From positions 62,001-126,000 of the forward strand of contig CAZLUP010000005.1 in assembly GCA_964562685.1 (NCBI GenBank): 64,000 nucleotides of DNA, read 5' to 3'. Position 1 is the stretch's first letter, and every line of letters starts with the position of its first letter. Positions 52,540 to 61,301 of the stretch are shown here, one piece after another. The notes under the pieces were generated by a model, which saw only the letters and a program-made list of their open reading frames with translations, did not search any database and had not been told where the DNA came from. The DNA comes from Stanieria sp964562685 (GTDB lineage Bacteria; Cyanobacteriota; Cyanobacteriia; Cyanobacteriales; Xenococcaceae). A program made the position numbers and the translations under genes.

Positions 52540-53595
52540 ATGGCAAAGACAAAGATCGGGTTGTTATTCGGCGGTTGTTCAGGAGAACATGAAGTTTCCA
52601 TTAGTTCGGCAAAAGCGATCGCATCAGCTTTGAGTCAAGGAGAAAATTTCTATCATTACGAAGTTATACCTGTTTATATTGCCAAAAATGGAATTTGGTA
52701 CGCTGGCGATATCGCTCAAAATATCCTCAATACTAAGCAGCCTCTAGAAGTAGAAACAAATCAAAGTAGATGGCAGTTTCCGCCTTTAGTTTCAGAAATA
52801 GAGGTATGGTTTCCCATTCTGCATGGTCCTAATGGCGAAGATGGCACAGTACAGGGTTTATTACAATTAATGCAAGTTCCTTATGTGGGCAGTGGTGTAC
52901 TGGGTTCGGCGATGGGAATGGATAAAATTGCGATGAAAAATGCTTTTGCCAAGGCAGGATTACCCCAAGTAAAATATATGGCAGTCACAAGATCGCAAAT
53001 TTGGTCTAGTCCCTGTGTTTTTCCAAAACTCTGCGATGAAATAGAAGCAACTCTAGATTATCCTTGCTTTGTCAAACCTGCTAATTTGGGTTCTTCTGTC
53101 GGCATTACTAAAGTGAGAAATCGTCAAGAATTAGAAACTGCCCTTGATAATGCTGCGAGTTACGACCGACGTATTATAGTTGAAGCAGGCGTTATTGCTA
53201 GAGAAGTAGAATGTGCCGTCTTGGGTAACGATGATCCTAAAGCTTCTGTAGTCGGAGAAATTAGTTTTAATAGTGATTTTTATGATTACGAAACCAAATA
53301 CACTGAGGGATTAGCCCAATTACAAATTCCTGCTGATCTTCCTGATGCGATCGCAGCTAAAATTCAAGATATGTCTCTGGAAGCTTTTGCTGCGGTTGAT
53401 GCTGCTGGTTTAGCAAGGGTAGATTTTTTCTATATCGAAGCGACTGGTGAAGTTTTAATTAACGAAATTAATACTCTACCTGGTTTTACTGCTACCAGTA
53501 TGTATCCTCAGATGTGGGCAGCTACGAATGTTTCCTTTCCTGAATTAGTTAATCGTTTAATTCAATTTGCCATTGAACGTCATCAAGGTAGTTAG
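52540..53595 (+). CDS. ddl: D-alanine-D-alanine ligase
   Basis: 351 residues, makes the D-Ala-D-Ala end of peptidoglycan precursors. LLFGGCSGEHEVSISSA (N-terminal motif), FPILHGPNGEDGTVQGLL, and INEINTLPGFTATSMYP (metal and phosphate site near the C-terminus) are intact. Length is normal. Single-gene unit between two repeat-rich gaps. Confidence 0.95.
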   Translation: MAKTKIGLLFGGCSGEHEVSISSAKAIASALSQGENFYHYEVIPVYIAKNGIWYAGDIAQNILNTKQPLEVETNQSRWQFPPLVSEIEVWFPILHGPNGEDGTVQGLLQLMQVPYVGSGVLGSAMGMDKIAMKNAFAKAGLPQVKYMAVTRSQIWSSPCVFPKLCDEIEATLDYPCFVKPANLGSSVGITKVRNRQELETALDNAASYDRRIIVEAGVIAREVECAVLGNDDPKASVVGEISFNSDFYDYETKYTEGLAQLQIPADLPDAIAAKIQDMSLEAFAAVDAAGLARVDFFYIEATGEVLINEINTLPGFTATSMYPQMWAATNVSFPELVNRLIQFAIERHQGS

Positions 53596-53656
53596 TGTCG
53601 ATAGGAAAAGTAAGGAGAAAGGGAGAAACCTAGTATTATTGTTAATAAATTCTCCC

Positions 53657-53690
53657 TTGCATCTGTTGCATCTGTTGCATCTGTTGCAAC
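53657..53690. repeat. 9-bp tandem repeat (TTGCATCTG)3
   Basis: Three exact units of TTGCATCTG followed by TTGCAAC, in the gap between ddl and ndk. Flanked on the left by a purine-rich stretch (AAGGAGAAAGGGAGAAACC at about 53611). Confidence 0.85.
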
Positions 53691-53826
53691 AACTCTCCTT
53701 AGTATCAAGATTTCAGTAATAGCGATCGCCTTAGCCTTGAATCCATTCTAAATATTTCAAAAAAAGAGGCAAAATCTGAGTTAATCTGAAGTTTGTGACA
53801 AATTGTAAATTCTTAAGGAGGGTATG

Positions 53827-54276
53827 ATGGAACGTACATTTATCATGATCAAACCTGATGGAGTACAGCGTAATCTGATTGGTGAGGTAGTTCGTCGTTT
53901 TGAAACGAAGGGCTTTACTTTAGTAGGCTTAAAATTAATGAAAGTCTCCCGTGAACTAGCTGAAAAACATTACGACGTACACAAAGAAAGACCATTTTTT
54001 GGCGGTTTAGTAGATTTTATTACTTCTGCTCCTGTGGTAGCAATGGTTTGGGAAGGAGAAGGTGTAGTCGCTGCTGCTAGAAAAGTTATTGGTGCTACTA
54101 ATCCTCTCACTGCTGAACCAGGTACAATTCGAGGTGATTATGGAGTTAGTATCGGTCGCAATTTAATTCATGGTTCCGATGCTATTGAAACTGCCCAAAG
54201 AGAAATTAGTTTATGGTTTAGTGATGACGATTTAGTCAGTTGGGAACCAACTATTAAGTCTTGGTTGTACGAGTAA
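53827..54276 (+). CDS. ndk: Nucleoside diphosphate kinase
   Basis: 149 residues, balances NTP pools. MERTFIMIKPDGVQRNL, phospho-His in GRNLIHGSDA and the closing WLYE are canonical. Two ATGs occur in tandem at 53824 and 53827; AAGGAGG at 53815 is only 2-3 bases before the first but 5-6 before the second, so the start giving MERTF is chosen. Confidence 0.96.
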   Translation: MERTFIMIKPDGVQRNLIGEVVRRFETKGFTLVGLKLMKVSRELAEKHYDVHKERPFFGGLVDFITSAPVVAMVWEGEGVVAAARKVIGATNPLTAEPGTIRGDYGVSIGRNLIHGSDAIETAQREISLWFSDDDLVSWEPTIKSWLYE

Positions 54277-54309
54277 AAGTTGATTCGTTCAAATAAATTC
54301 TGATTCAAT

Positions 54310-54340
54310 ACCTACCCGCTTATGCTGAGGTAGGTTTTTT
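54310..54340 (+). terminator. Rho-independent terminator of ndk
   Basis: ACCTAC (54310-54315) pairs with GTAGGT (54330-54335), with inner pairing CGC/GCT partly supporting it, followed by T6. It begins 34 bases past the ndk stop codon. Confidence 0.8.
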
Positions 54341-54452
54341 AGTAGCAGCAAACAGCAAAAACCTCGGCGCACTTACCGAGGTTAAGAGGAGAAATCCATT
54401 GTCGATGAGAAATTTTTTAAGAACTAGGCACTAACTATAAGTAAACAATCTT

Positions 54453-54623
54453 TTAACTAACTGCTACAGAAATCAAAACTACGGCAGTAACCAATAAACC
54501 AGCAGCTATACCTTGAAGCGCATAATTACGTTTTTGTGCTGAAGAAGGTTCTTCTGCCAAGTACATTTTTGGTTCTTTAGCAAAGTTATTAATAATTCCG
54601 TTTTCGTCAGTTGTTGAATACAT
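54453..54623 (-). CDS. psb34: Psb34-type photosystem II assembly protein
   Basis: 56 residues, too short for usual gene finders. Sequence parts: MYSTTDENGI, NNFAKEPKMYLAEEPSSAQK, then a membrane helix (YALQGIAAGLLVTAVVLISVA) and VS. It matches the pattern of Synechocystis Ssl1498 (Psb34), a single-span protein related in its N-terminus to high-light-inducible proteins and found on photosystem II assembly intermediates. The acidic EEP before the helix is typical of the family. It lies in the ndk-rnhA gap, on the minus strand, facing the ndk terminator. Confidence 0.9.
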   Translation of the reverse strand: MYSTTDENGIINNFAKEPKMYLAEEPSSAQKRNYALQGIAAGLLVTAVVLISVAVS

Positions 54624-54759
54624 CAGGCTGTTTGTTATTTACTTTTTTCTTATGTAAATCAATGTAACAACTTTTTAACAAAATGTAAATAGAACTTGAC
54701 AAAAAAATAATTATTTTCTGCCTAAAGATAGAGAGGAATCGATAGTTAAGATAATTTTC

Positions 54760-55263
54760 TCAACAATAACCAAGATCAGGAGGTAAATTAGGCTGCCCAG
54801 CAGCAGCTACCGCCAAGCGATCGCATAATTCGTTTTCTGGTATTCCTGCATGACCTTTTACCCAGACAAAATCTACTTGGTGATATTGACATAAATCAAG
54901 TAATTGTTGCCAAAGATCGGGGTTTTTGGCTTTTTCTTTTTTATTTCTCATCCAGCCGTTAGCTTGCCATTTTTTTGCCCAACCTAGTTTCATCGCATCG
55001 ACTAAATATTTAGAATCACTATGAAGAGTAACAGCACATTTATGTTTGAGAGAAGTCAAAGCTGCGATCGCAGCCATCATTTCCATGCGATTATTGGTAG
55101 TTAAACGATAACCACCAGAAATTTCTTTACGATGTTGGTTATAAATCAGTACTGCGCCATAACCGCCTGCACCAGGATTTCCTGTACAAGCACCATCGGT
55201 GTAAATTATTACTTGCTTTAATTGTTCTGACACTATATCATCGGTCGATAATTTTGTAGCCAA
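54760..55263 (-). CDS. rnhA: Ribonuclease HI
   Basis: 167 residues, removes RNA from RNA-DNA hybrids. Active-site residues: Asp in IYTDGACTGNPGAGG, Glu in TNNRMEMMAA, Asp in TLHSDSKYLVDA and Asp in ENELCDRLAV, all four of the DEDD set. The short N-terminal extension before QVIIYTDG is unremarkable. Its start codon lies 2 bases from the start of the divergent GT39-like gene, so the two promoters must overlap the opposite gene. Confidence 0.96.
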   Translation of the reverse strand: MATKLSTDDIVSEQLKQVIIYTDGACTGNPGAGGYGAVLIYNQHRKEISGGYRLTTNNRMEMMAAIAALTSLKHKCAVTLHSDSKYLVDAMKLGWAKKWQANGWMRNKKEKAKNPDLWQQLLDLCQYHQVDFVWVKGHAGIPENELCDRLAVAAAGQPNLPPDLGYC

Positions 55264-55265
55264 TC

Positions 55266-57029
55266 ATGTTAGCAAAAAAAGTGCGTCAAAAAACTATTGG
55301 GGTTCAAGTTGGATTGTTGGGATTATCGATTTTGGTGGGATTTGCTTTACGTTTTACCAATCTTGATGCTAAACCGCCTTGGGCTGATGAATGGGCTACT
55401 TTAGTTTTTAGTTTGGGTAATAGTTTTCGCACTATTCCTTTAGATCGTTTGATTGATTTGGATACTTTGTTATTACCTCTTCAACAACATGAAACGATTC
55501 AACCACAATCAGTAATTAATCACTTGATGCAGGAAAGTACCCATCCTCCTGTTTATTTTGTTTTGACTAATTTATGGTTGGATTTGTTTTCGGGTCAAAC
55601 TGGTTTGGTTTCTCTGTGGTGGGCGCGGGCTTTAAGTGCGTTACTAGGGGTTGCTGCTATTCCTGCTATGTTTGGTTTGGGTTGGTTACTTAGTCGTTCG
55701 CTGTTAGTTGCCCAACTCGCAGCAGCTTTGATGGCAGTTTCTCCCTATGGAATTTATTTAGCACAAGAAGCCCGTCACTATACTTTAGTTATTTTGTTGA
55801 TTATTGCTTCGTTGGCTTGTTTAATTGTAGCGGTTAGAAATATAGAACAAAAAAAATCTCTTAATATTGCTACAGTTTTCACTTGGATTGTAATTAATAG
55901 TTTGGGGGTAGCTACTCACTATTTTTTTGGACTAGCTTTAGTAGCGGAAATTGTAGTTTTATTTTTGTTATGGATTCAAGAAGTTAAATTAAATTGGAAA
56001 ACAAGACTAATTTCTCCCCCTCTCCCCCTCTTCCCTCATTGGTGGCGCAGAATCGGAATTGCGATCGCAGGTACAATAGTTGGTTGTGCGGGATGGTTGT
56101 TTACTTGGCGAGATATTCCTGATAGTGAATTAACTGCATGGATTGAACATGGTGAGATCTGGGGAATTGAATTTTTAGAACCAATTGGCAGGTTATTTGG
56201 TTGGTTAGTAACCATGCTTTATTTACTACCAATTGAAAACACTCCTCTAGTAGTAACCATAATTTCTGTAGCAATTTTATTAGTAGTTAGTGTTTGGTTA
56301 ATTTGGCAAATCATTCAATATTTTCAATCTCATCAGCAGTTAAGATTAAAAACTTTTGTTCATCAAACTATTGGGAATTTTTGGTTAACAGCAATTGGTT
56401 TAGTCTTGGGATTTGCTTATTTTTTAGGGAAAGATTTAACTCTAGCAGCAAGATTTCAATTCTTTTATTTTCCAGCAACTATTTTATTAACAGCTACAAT
56501 CTTTGCTTCATCTTGGTCAAAAATTTTAAGTAAAAAATTTAATATTTTATCTTGTAAAAATTTAGCAATCACAACAATAATCATTGGATTTATGGGCGGA
56601 ATAACAGTTATTAATAACTATGGCTATCAGAAACCAGACCGTCCCGATCTAATTGCGCCTGTGATGATTGAAGCTCAACAAATTGCTTATCCTAATGTTC
56701 CTGTTTTAGTTGCTACCGTTCATAAAACTCATGAACAAACAGGAGAAATGATGGGTATTGCTTGGGAATGGCACAAACTAACTAAAGATAAATCCATTAA
56801 ATCTCCTCAATTTTTATTACTACATAAAAACCAAGATGCTAATCTAGTCACGCAAAAACTACATCAAATTATTAATCAGTTTCCGCGTCCTCTCAATGTT
56901 TGGATAGTCAACTTTTCTGTTTCAGCTAGTCTAGAAAGTCAAGGATGTAATATTGATAAAAATTTTAAACACAAACCGCCTGGATATAGTTATCGTCTTT
57001 ATCACTGTTTGCCTAAACAAGATTCTTAG
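55266..57029 (+). CDS. GT39-like polytopic membrane glycosyltransferase, copy 1
   Basis: 587 residues with about ten membrane helices. The early periplasmic loop has PPWADEWATLVFSLGNSFRT, where the acidic pair fits the catalytic DE of ArnT/PMT-type (GT39/GT83) enzymes that use lipid-linked sugars; THPPVYFVL and LAQEARHYTLVIL also match. The substrate is unknown. It is a clear paralogue of the gene at 57649 (same LSxAVSPYG, VVIxxLGVATHYFF blocks). It differs by a pyrimidine-tract insertion at 56009-56037 (SPPLPLFP). The tandem pair may act on the same envelope polymer. Confidence 0.85.
   Translation: MLAKKVRQKTIGVQVGLLGLSILVGFALRFTNLDAKPPWADEWATLVFSLGNSFRTIPLDRLIDLDTLLLPLQQHETIQPQSVINHLMQESTHPPVYFVLTNLWLDLFSGQTGLVSLWWARALSALLGVAAIPAMFGLGWLLSRSLLVAQLAAALMAVSPYGIYLAQEARHYTLVILLIIASLACLIVAVRNIEQKKSLNIATVFTWIVINSLGVATHYFFGLALVAEIVVLFLLWIQEVKLNWKTRLISPPLPLFPHWWRRIGIAIAGTIVGCAGWLFTWRDIPDSELTAWIEHGEIWGIEFLEPIGRLFGWLVTMLYLLPIENTPLVVTIISVAILLVVSVWLIWQIIQYFQSHQQLRLKTFVHQTIGNFWLTAIGLVLGFAYFLGKDLTLAARFQFFYFPATILLTATIFASSWSKILSKKFNILSCKNLAITTIIIGFMGGITVINNYGYQKPDRPDLIAPVMIEAQQIAYPNVPVLVATVHKTHEQTGEMMGIAWEWHKLTKDKSIKSPQFLLLHKNQDANLVTQKLHQIINQFPRPLNVWIVNFSVSASLESQGCNIDKNFKHKPPGYSYRLYHCLPKQDS
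56009..56037. repeat. Pyrimidine tract inserted in frame in GT39-like gene
   Basis: TTTCTCCCCCTCTCCCCCTC continued by TTCCCT, coding for SPPLPLFP. The paralogue at 57649 has an unrelated ordinary sequence (RKNPKNILNNY) at this point. Similar tract in cbiA at 34171. Confidence 0.75.
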
Positions 57030-57117
57030 AACTTTGTTGATTCATAGTGACCATTAATTGCAAAAATATAGATATAGCGATCGCCTATAATAATTAACCA
57101 AATAATCTTAATAAAAA

Positions 57118-57606
57118 ATGAAAGAAATACTAGAGCTTAAACAATTATTGCTCGCCCGTAACTATGAAGGCGCGCTAATACTAATAGAAGAATTAGAAGA
57201 AATGGGTAAAGAAGCTATTATACGGAATATCGAGCGATTTTTAATTCTACTTCTTGCCCATATTATCAAACATAAAGCTGAAGAACGAATGACTAATTCT
57301 TGGCGATCAACTATTATCAACTGTGTAGTTGAAATTCAGAAACTTAATTTAAAAGATAATAAAACATCTTGGTATATCAAAGATTTTAGTGACTATCTAG
57401 AAGAAGCATATGATCGCGCTATTTTAGAAGCAGCAACAGAAGCTTTTGGTGGTATTTATTCAGCCGAACAATTAGAAACAAAATTCGAGCGCGATTTAGT
57501 AATTAATTTTGCCAAAGAGTTATTAGAATTAACTTTGTCTATCAAACCCAAATTATTAACTATGGAATTGAGAAAAAAATTAGGTGGAACTAATCAGATA
57601 AAATGA
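57118..57606 (+). CDS. DUF29 family protein
   Basis: 162 residues, soluble and helical. LIEELEEMGKEAIIRNIERFLILLLAHIIK and the later NSWRSTIINCVVEI match the DUF29 pattern (a cyanobacterial and proteobacterial family of unknown function, often many copies per genome). It lies between the two GT39-like paralogues on the same strand and probably entered there as a small mobile cassette or after the duplication; nothing links it to glycosylation. Confidence 0.85.
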   Translation: MKEILELKQLLLARNYEGALILIEELEEMGKEAIIRNIERFLILLLAHIIKHKAEERMTNSWRSTIINCVVEIQKLNLKDNKTSWYIKDFSDYLEEAYDRAILEAATEAFGGIYSAEQLETKFERDLVINFAKELLELTLSIKPKLLTMELRKKLGGTNQIK

Positions 57607-57648
57607 AGCCTATTATATTGTTGGCATTAAAAACAAACAACATATTGA

Positions 57649-59361
57649 ATGAAAAAATCTTTAATTCATTTACTACTATTGCTTGGTTGGATTGCACTAG
57701 GAAATGTACTACGTTTTACTAATTTAGAATCAAAGCCTCCTTGGTCAGATGAATGGGCTACTTTGGTATTTAGTTTGGGTAATAGTTTTCGGACTGTACC
57801 TTTAGATCGAGTTATTGATCTCAATACTTTGTTATCACCTCTACAATTAAACCCTACTCAACAAACCCAAGATGTTATTCATCATTTATTAACCGAAAGT
57901 ACTCATCCACCTCTATATTTTGTAATTAATCATTGGTGGTTGAAATTATTTTCACTTGATACTGGTTTAGTTTCAATTTGGTTAGGCAGAGCTTTAAGTT
58001 CTTGTTTAGGAGTTATAGCTATTCCTGTTATGTTTGCTTGTAGCTGGTTGTTATTTCGTTCCTTATTAATTGGACAACTAGCAGCAGCATTAATGGCTGT
58101 TTCTCCCTACGGAGTTTATCTTGCTCAAGAAGCTAGACATTATACTTTAGTAATTCTCTGGGTTATTCTTTCTTTAACTTTTTTAAGTATAGCAGTTCGT
58201 TATTTACAAGAAAAAAAATCTCTATCTTTCTTCTTCGTTTTATCTTGGATTGTAATTAATGGACTAGGAGTTGCAACTCATTATTTTTTTTGTTTAACTT
58301 TAGTCACAGAAATTGTAGTTTTATTTTGTTTTTGGTGGCAAGATTTTAGAAAAAATCCCAAAAATATTCTCAACAATTATTGGTCAAAAATTTATTTAGC
58401 AATTATAGGAACATTTATTAGTTGTTCGGTTTGGATTCATACTTGGCGTAGTATTCCTGATAATCAATTAACTAGCTGGGTTTTTAATGAAAATCCCTTA
58501 GGTCAATTTTTTGAACCAATTTCAAGATTATTAGTCTGGCTCATTACGATGGTATTTCTTTTACCAATAGAAGGTGTTTCAGATTGGATTGGTATTACTT
58601 CTGGAGTAATAATTTTCGCCTTATTGATTTGGTTAGTTCCTAGTTGGATTAGAAATTTCCAAAAAGCCCAAAAATCACCATCAATTAATTTATCTACTAC
58701 AGTATTATGGCGATTTAGTTTTAGTGCGATCGCTTTAATTTTAATTATTACTTTTGTTTTCAAAGCAGATTTAACTTTGTCTGCTCGTTTTCAGTTTTTT
58801 TATTATCCTGTTATTTTACTTTTACTCAGTGTAATTTTGAGTATTTATTGGCAACAACCTAATCAAAAATATTCTTGGTTTAAACCACAAGGAAAAAAAG
58901 TAATTGGAATAACTATTTTAATGGGAATTGTTGGCTCTCTTACTATTACAAATAATTATGCCTTTCAAAAAGTCGAACGTCCTGATTTAGTTGTTCCTGT
59001 AATGATGGAAACTCGTCAACAAGTAGCCCCTCAAACACCCGTTATCATTGCTACTCTACATCAAACTCACGGACAAACAGGAGAAATGATGAGTATTGCT
59101 TGGCAATTTCAAAAACTAATTAAACAAAATCGATTGGACTTTCAACCCCAATTTTTATTAATTCATCAACCAGAAAAAGATTTAACAATAGCCAGTTCAA
59201 TTTTACAACAAGCGGTCTCAGCAATTCCTCGTCCTTTTCAGCTTTGGTTAGTTAATTTCTCCGAGCTAAACAACTTAGAACAATTTCAATGTGATGCTGA
59301 AGCCAATTTCAAGCGTAAAACCACAGGCTATCGTTATCAGCTATACAGTTGTAGGGAATAA
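57649..59361 (+). CDS. GT39-like polytopic membrane glycosyltransferase, copy 2
   Basis: 570 residues, about ten membrane helices, same architecture as the gene at 55266: PPWSDEWATLVFSLGNSFRT in the first loop, THPPLYFVI, AVSPYGVYLAQEARHYTLVI, and a C-terminal soluble part with THGQTGEMMSIAWQF and the terminal YQLYSC. The C-terminal soluble part is shared by both copies and is longer than in typical GT39 enzymes. The paralogues have diverged widely outside the conserved blocks, so the duplication is not recent. Substrate unknown; a lipid-linked sugar donor is the family expectation. Confidence 0.85.
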   Translation: MKKSLIHLLLLLGWIALGNVLRFTNLESKPPWSDEWATLVFSLGNSFRTVPLDRVIDLNTLLSPLQLNPTQQTQDVIHHLLTESTHPPLYFVINHWWLKLFSLDTGLVSIWLGRALSSCLGVIAIPVMFACSWLLFRSLLIGQLAAALMAVSPYGVYLAQEARHYTLVILWVILSLTFLSIAVRYLQEKKSLSFFFVLSWIVINGLGVATHYFFCLTLVTEIVVLFCFWWQDFRKNPKNILNNYWSKIYLAIIGTFISCSVWIHTWRSIPDNQLTSWVFNENPLGQFFEPISRLLVWLITMVFLLPIEGVSDWIGITSGVIIFALLIWLVPSWIRNFQKAQKSPSINLSTTVLWRFSFSAIALILIITFVFKADLTLSARFQFFYYPVILLLLSVILSIYWQQPNQKYSWFKPQGKKVIGITILMGIVGSLTITNNYAFQKVERPDLVVPVMMETRQQVAPQTPVIIATLHQTHGQTGEMMSIAWQFQKLIKQNRLDFQPQFLLIHQPEKDLTIASSILQQAVSAIPRPFQLWLVNFSELNNLEQFQCDAEANFKRKTTGYRYQLYSCRE

Positions 59362-59628
59362 CAGTTATCAGTGACCAATAATCAGTGACCAATTTGGAAA
59401 TCTTTTCAAGAATTACATAATTAAAGTCACCTTTACCATTACAATAAGCTACTGCACTGGCAAGTTACCAATCTGGCTAACAAAACCTCCACTTCCTCAA
59501 GGTATAGCCTGGGTAAGAGGATTAAATAGCGTTAGTGTTTGCACCTAAACAAGTTAAATACGACTTTTTAAATTACACCAAGCGCAAAATCAAGACGAAT
59601 TACAGACACAAGGAAACAAAAAGATTTC

Positions 59629-61221
59629 ATGACTATGGCAAAGGTTCTTGTATCCGATCCCATCGACCAAGTTGGAATAGACATCCTCTCTCAGGTTGCT
59701 CAAGTAGATGTCAAAACTGGTTTACCAGTAGAAGAACTGGTCAAAATCATCGGCGAATATGATGCTTTGATGCTTCGTTCTGGAACAAAAGTTACCCAAG
59801 AAGTGATTGAAGCTGGTACTAATTTAAAAATTATTGGACGTGCAGGAGTAGGAGTAGACAATATTGATGTTCCTGCTGCTACTCGTCAAGGTATTGTTGT
59901 TGTCAACTCTCCAGAGGGTAATACTATTGCTGCTGCCGAACACGCTTTAGCAATGATGTTATCCTTATCGCGTCAAATTCCTGATGCTAACCAATCTGTG
60001 AAGGCTGGGAAATGGGAACGTAAGCGTTTTGTGGGCGCAGAAGTCTACAAAAAAACTTTAGGTGTAGTTGGCTTAGGAAAAATTGGGGCGCACGTAGCTA
60101 CTGTTGCCAGATCAATGGGCATGAAAATTTTAGCTTATGACCCGTTTATTTCTACTGAAAGAGCAGAACAGCTTGGTTGTCGTTTAGTCGACTTAGATTT
60201 ATTGTTCCGAGAAGCAGATTATATTACTCTTCACGTACCTAAAACACCAGAAACAGCTAATTTAATCAATTCTGAAACGTTGGCTAAAATGAAGCCTACA
60301 GTTCGGATTATTAACTGCGCTCGTGGTGGCATCATTGATGAAGCAGCTATAGCAGAAGCTGTCAAAGCCCAAAAAATTGCTGGAGTGGCTTTAGATGTAT
60401 TTGCGAATGAACCTTTAGGAGAATCTCCTTTAACCGAATTAGGTAGTAATGTAGTACTTACTCCTCATTTAGGAGCATCTACGGCTGAAGCTCAAGTTAA
60501 TGTCGCCATTGATGTTGCTGAACAAATTCGGGATGTTTTATTAGGGTTACCTGCTCGCTCGGCGGTTAATATTCCTGGACTCAACCCCGATGTGATGGAA
60601 AAACTCCGACCGTATTTACAGTTAGCAGAAACTTTGGGTAATATGGTTGGGCAACTTGCAGGAGGCAGAATCGAACAATTAAATATTTCTCTCCAAGGCG
60701 AACTAGCAACCAAAGATAGTCAACCTCTAATTGTAGGCGCACTCAAAGGTCTTTTATCTCAAGCTCTAAGAGAAAGAGTTAATTACGTCAATGCTAGTAT
60801 CGAAGCTAAAGAAAGAGGGATCAGAGTAATTGAAACTAGAGACAGTTCTGTCAAGGATTATTCTGGTGGTTCAATTCATTTAGAAGCTCAAGGTTCTAAT
60901 GGTAAACATTCTGTGACAGGAGCATTACTTGGGGACGGAGAAATTCGGATTACCGATTTAGATGAATTTCCTATTAATGTACCTCCTAGTGGATATATGC
61001 TATTTACTTTGCACCAAGATATGCCTGGCATTATTGGAAAAATTGGGTCATTATTAGGTAGTTACAATGTCAACATTGCCAGTATGCAAGTTGGTCGAAA
61101 GATTGTGCGTGGTGATGCCGTAATGGTTTTAAGCCTTGACGATCCTTTACCAGAAGGAATTTTGGGAGAAGTGATTAAAATAGCTGGCATCACAGATGCT
61201 TACACGGTCAAGCTTTCATAA
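59629..61221 (+). CDS. serA: D-3-phosphoglycerate dehydrogenase
   Basis: 530 residues, first step of serine synthesis from 3-phosphoglycerate. The NAD domain GVVGLGKIGAHVA, substrate-binding GRAGVGVDNIDVPAAT, catalytic-region PHLGASTAEAQVNVA and INCARGGIIDE are present. The long C-terminal part has the intervening domain and an ACT domain (FTLHQDMPGIIGKIGSLLG) where serine may feed back. A second ATG two codons in (AKVLVSDPI) is an equally good start. Confidence 0.96.
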   Translation: MTMAKVLVSDPIDQVGIDILSQVAQVDVKTGLPVEELVKIIGEYDALMLRSGTKVTQEVIEAGTNLKIIGRAGVGVDNIDVPAATRQGIVVVNSPEGNTIAAAEHALAMMLSLSRQIPDANQSVKAGKWERKRFVGAEVYKKTLGVVGLGKIGAHVATVARSMGMKILAYDPFISTERAEQLGCRLVDLDLLFREADYITLHVPKTPETANLINSETLAKMKPTVRIINCARGGIIDEAAIAEAVKAQKIAGVALDVFANEPLGESPLTELGSNVVLTPHLGASTAEAQVNVAIDVAEQIRDVLLGLPARSAVNIPGLNPDVMEKLRPYLQLAETLGNMVGQLAGGRIEQLNISLQGELATKDSQPLIVGALKGLLSQALRERVNYVNASIEAKERGIRVIETRDSSVKDYSGGSIHLEAQGSNGKHSVTGALLGDGEIRITDLDEFPINVPPSGYMLFTLHQDMPGIIGKIGSLLGSYNVNIASMQVGRKIVRGDAVMVLSLDDPLPEGILGEVIKIAGITDAYTVKLS

Positions 61222-61241
61222 TTGATAGTAAGCAAAAGTTA

Positions 61242-61259
61242 AGGGGTTTATTAACCCCT
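61242..61259. terminator. Stem-loop between serA and prmA
   Basis: AGGGGTT and AACCCCT pair perfectly around TATT, 20 bases after the serA stop. No T run follows, so it may be a weak terminator or an RNA-stability element between the two same-strand genes. Confidence 0.5.
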
Positions 61260-61301
61260 CAGCCTCCTACATTGTTAAGTTCACTATTGCAAAAATAATC
61301 A

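Noticed and set aside
59535..59762. Open frame overlapping the serA start
   Set aside because: Runs into serA in another frame, rich in Arg and Cys, no family pattern; a shadow frame.
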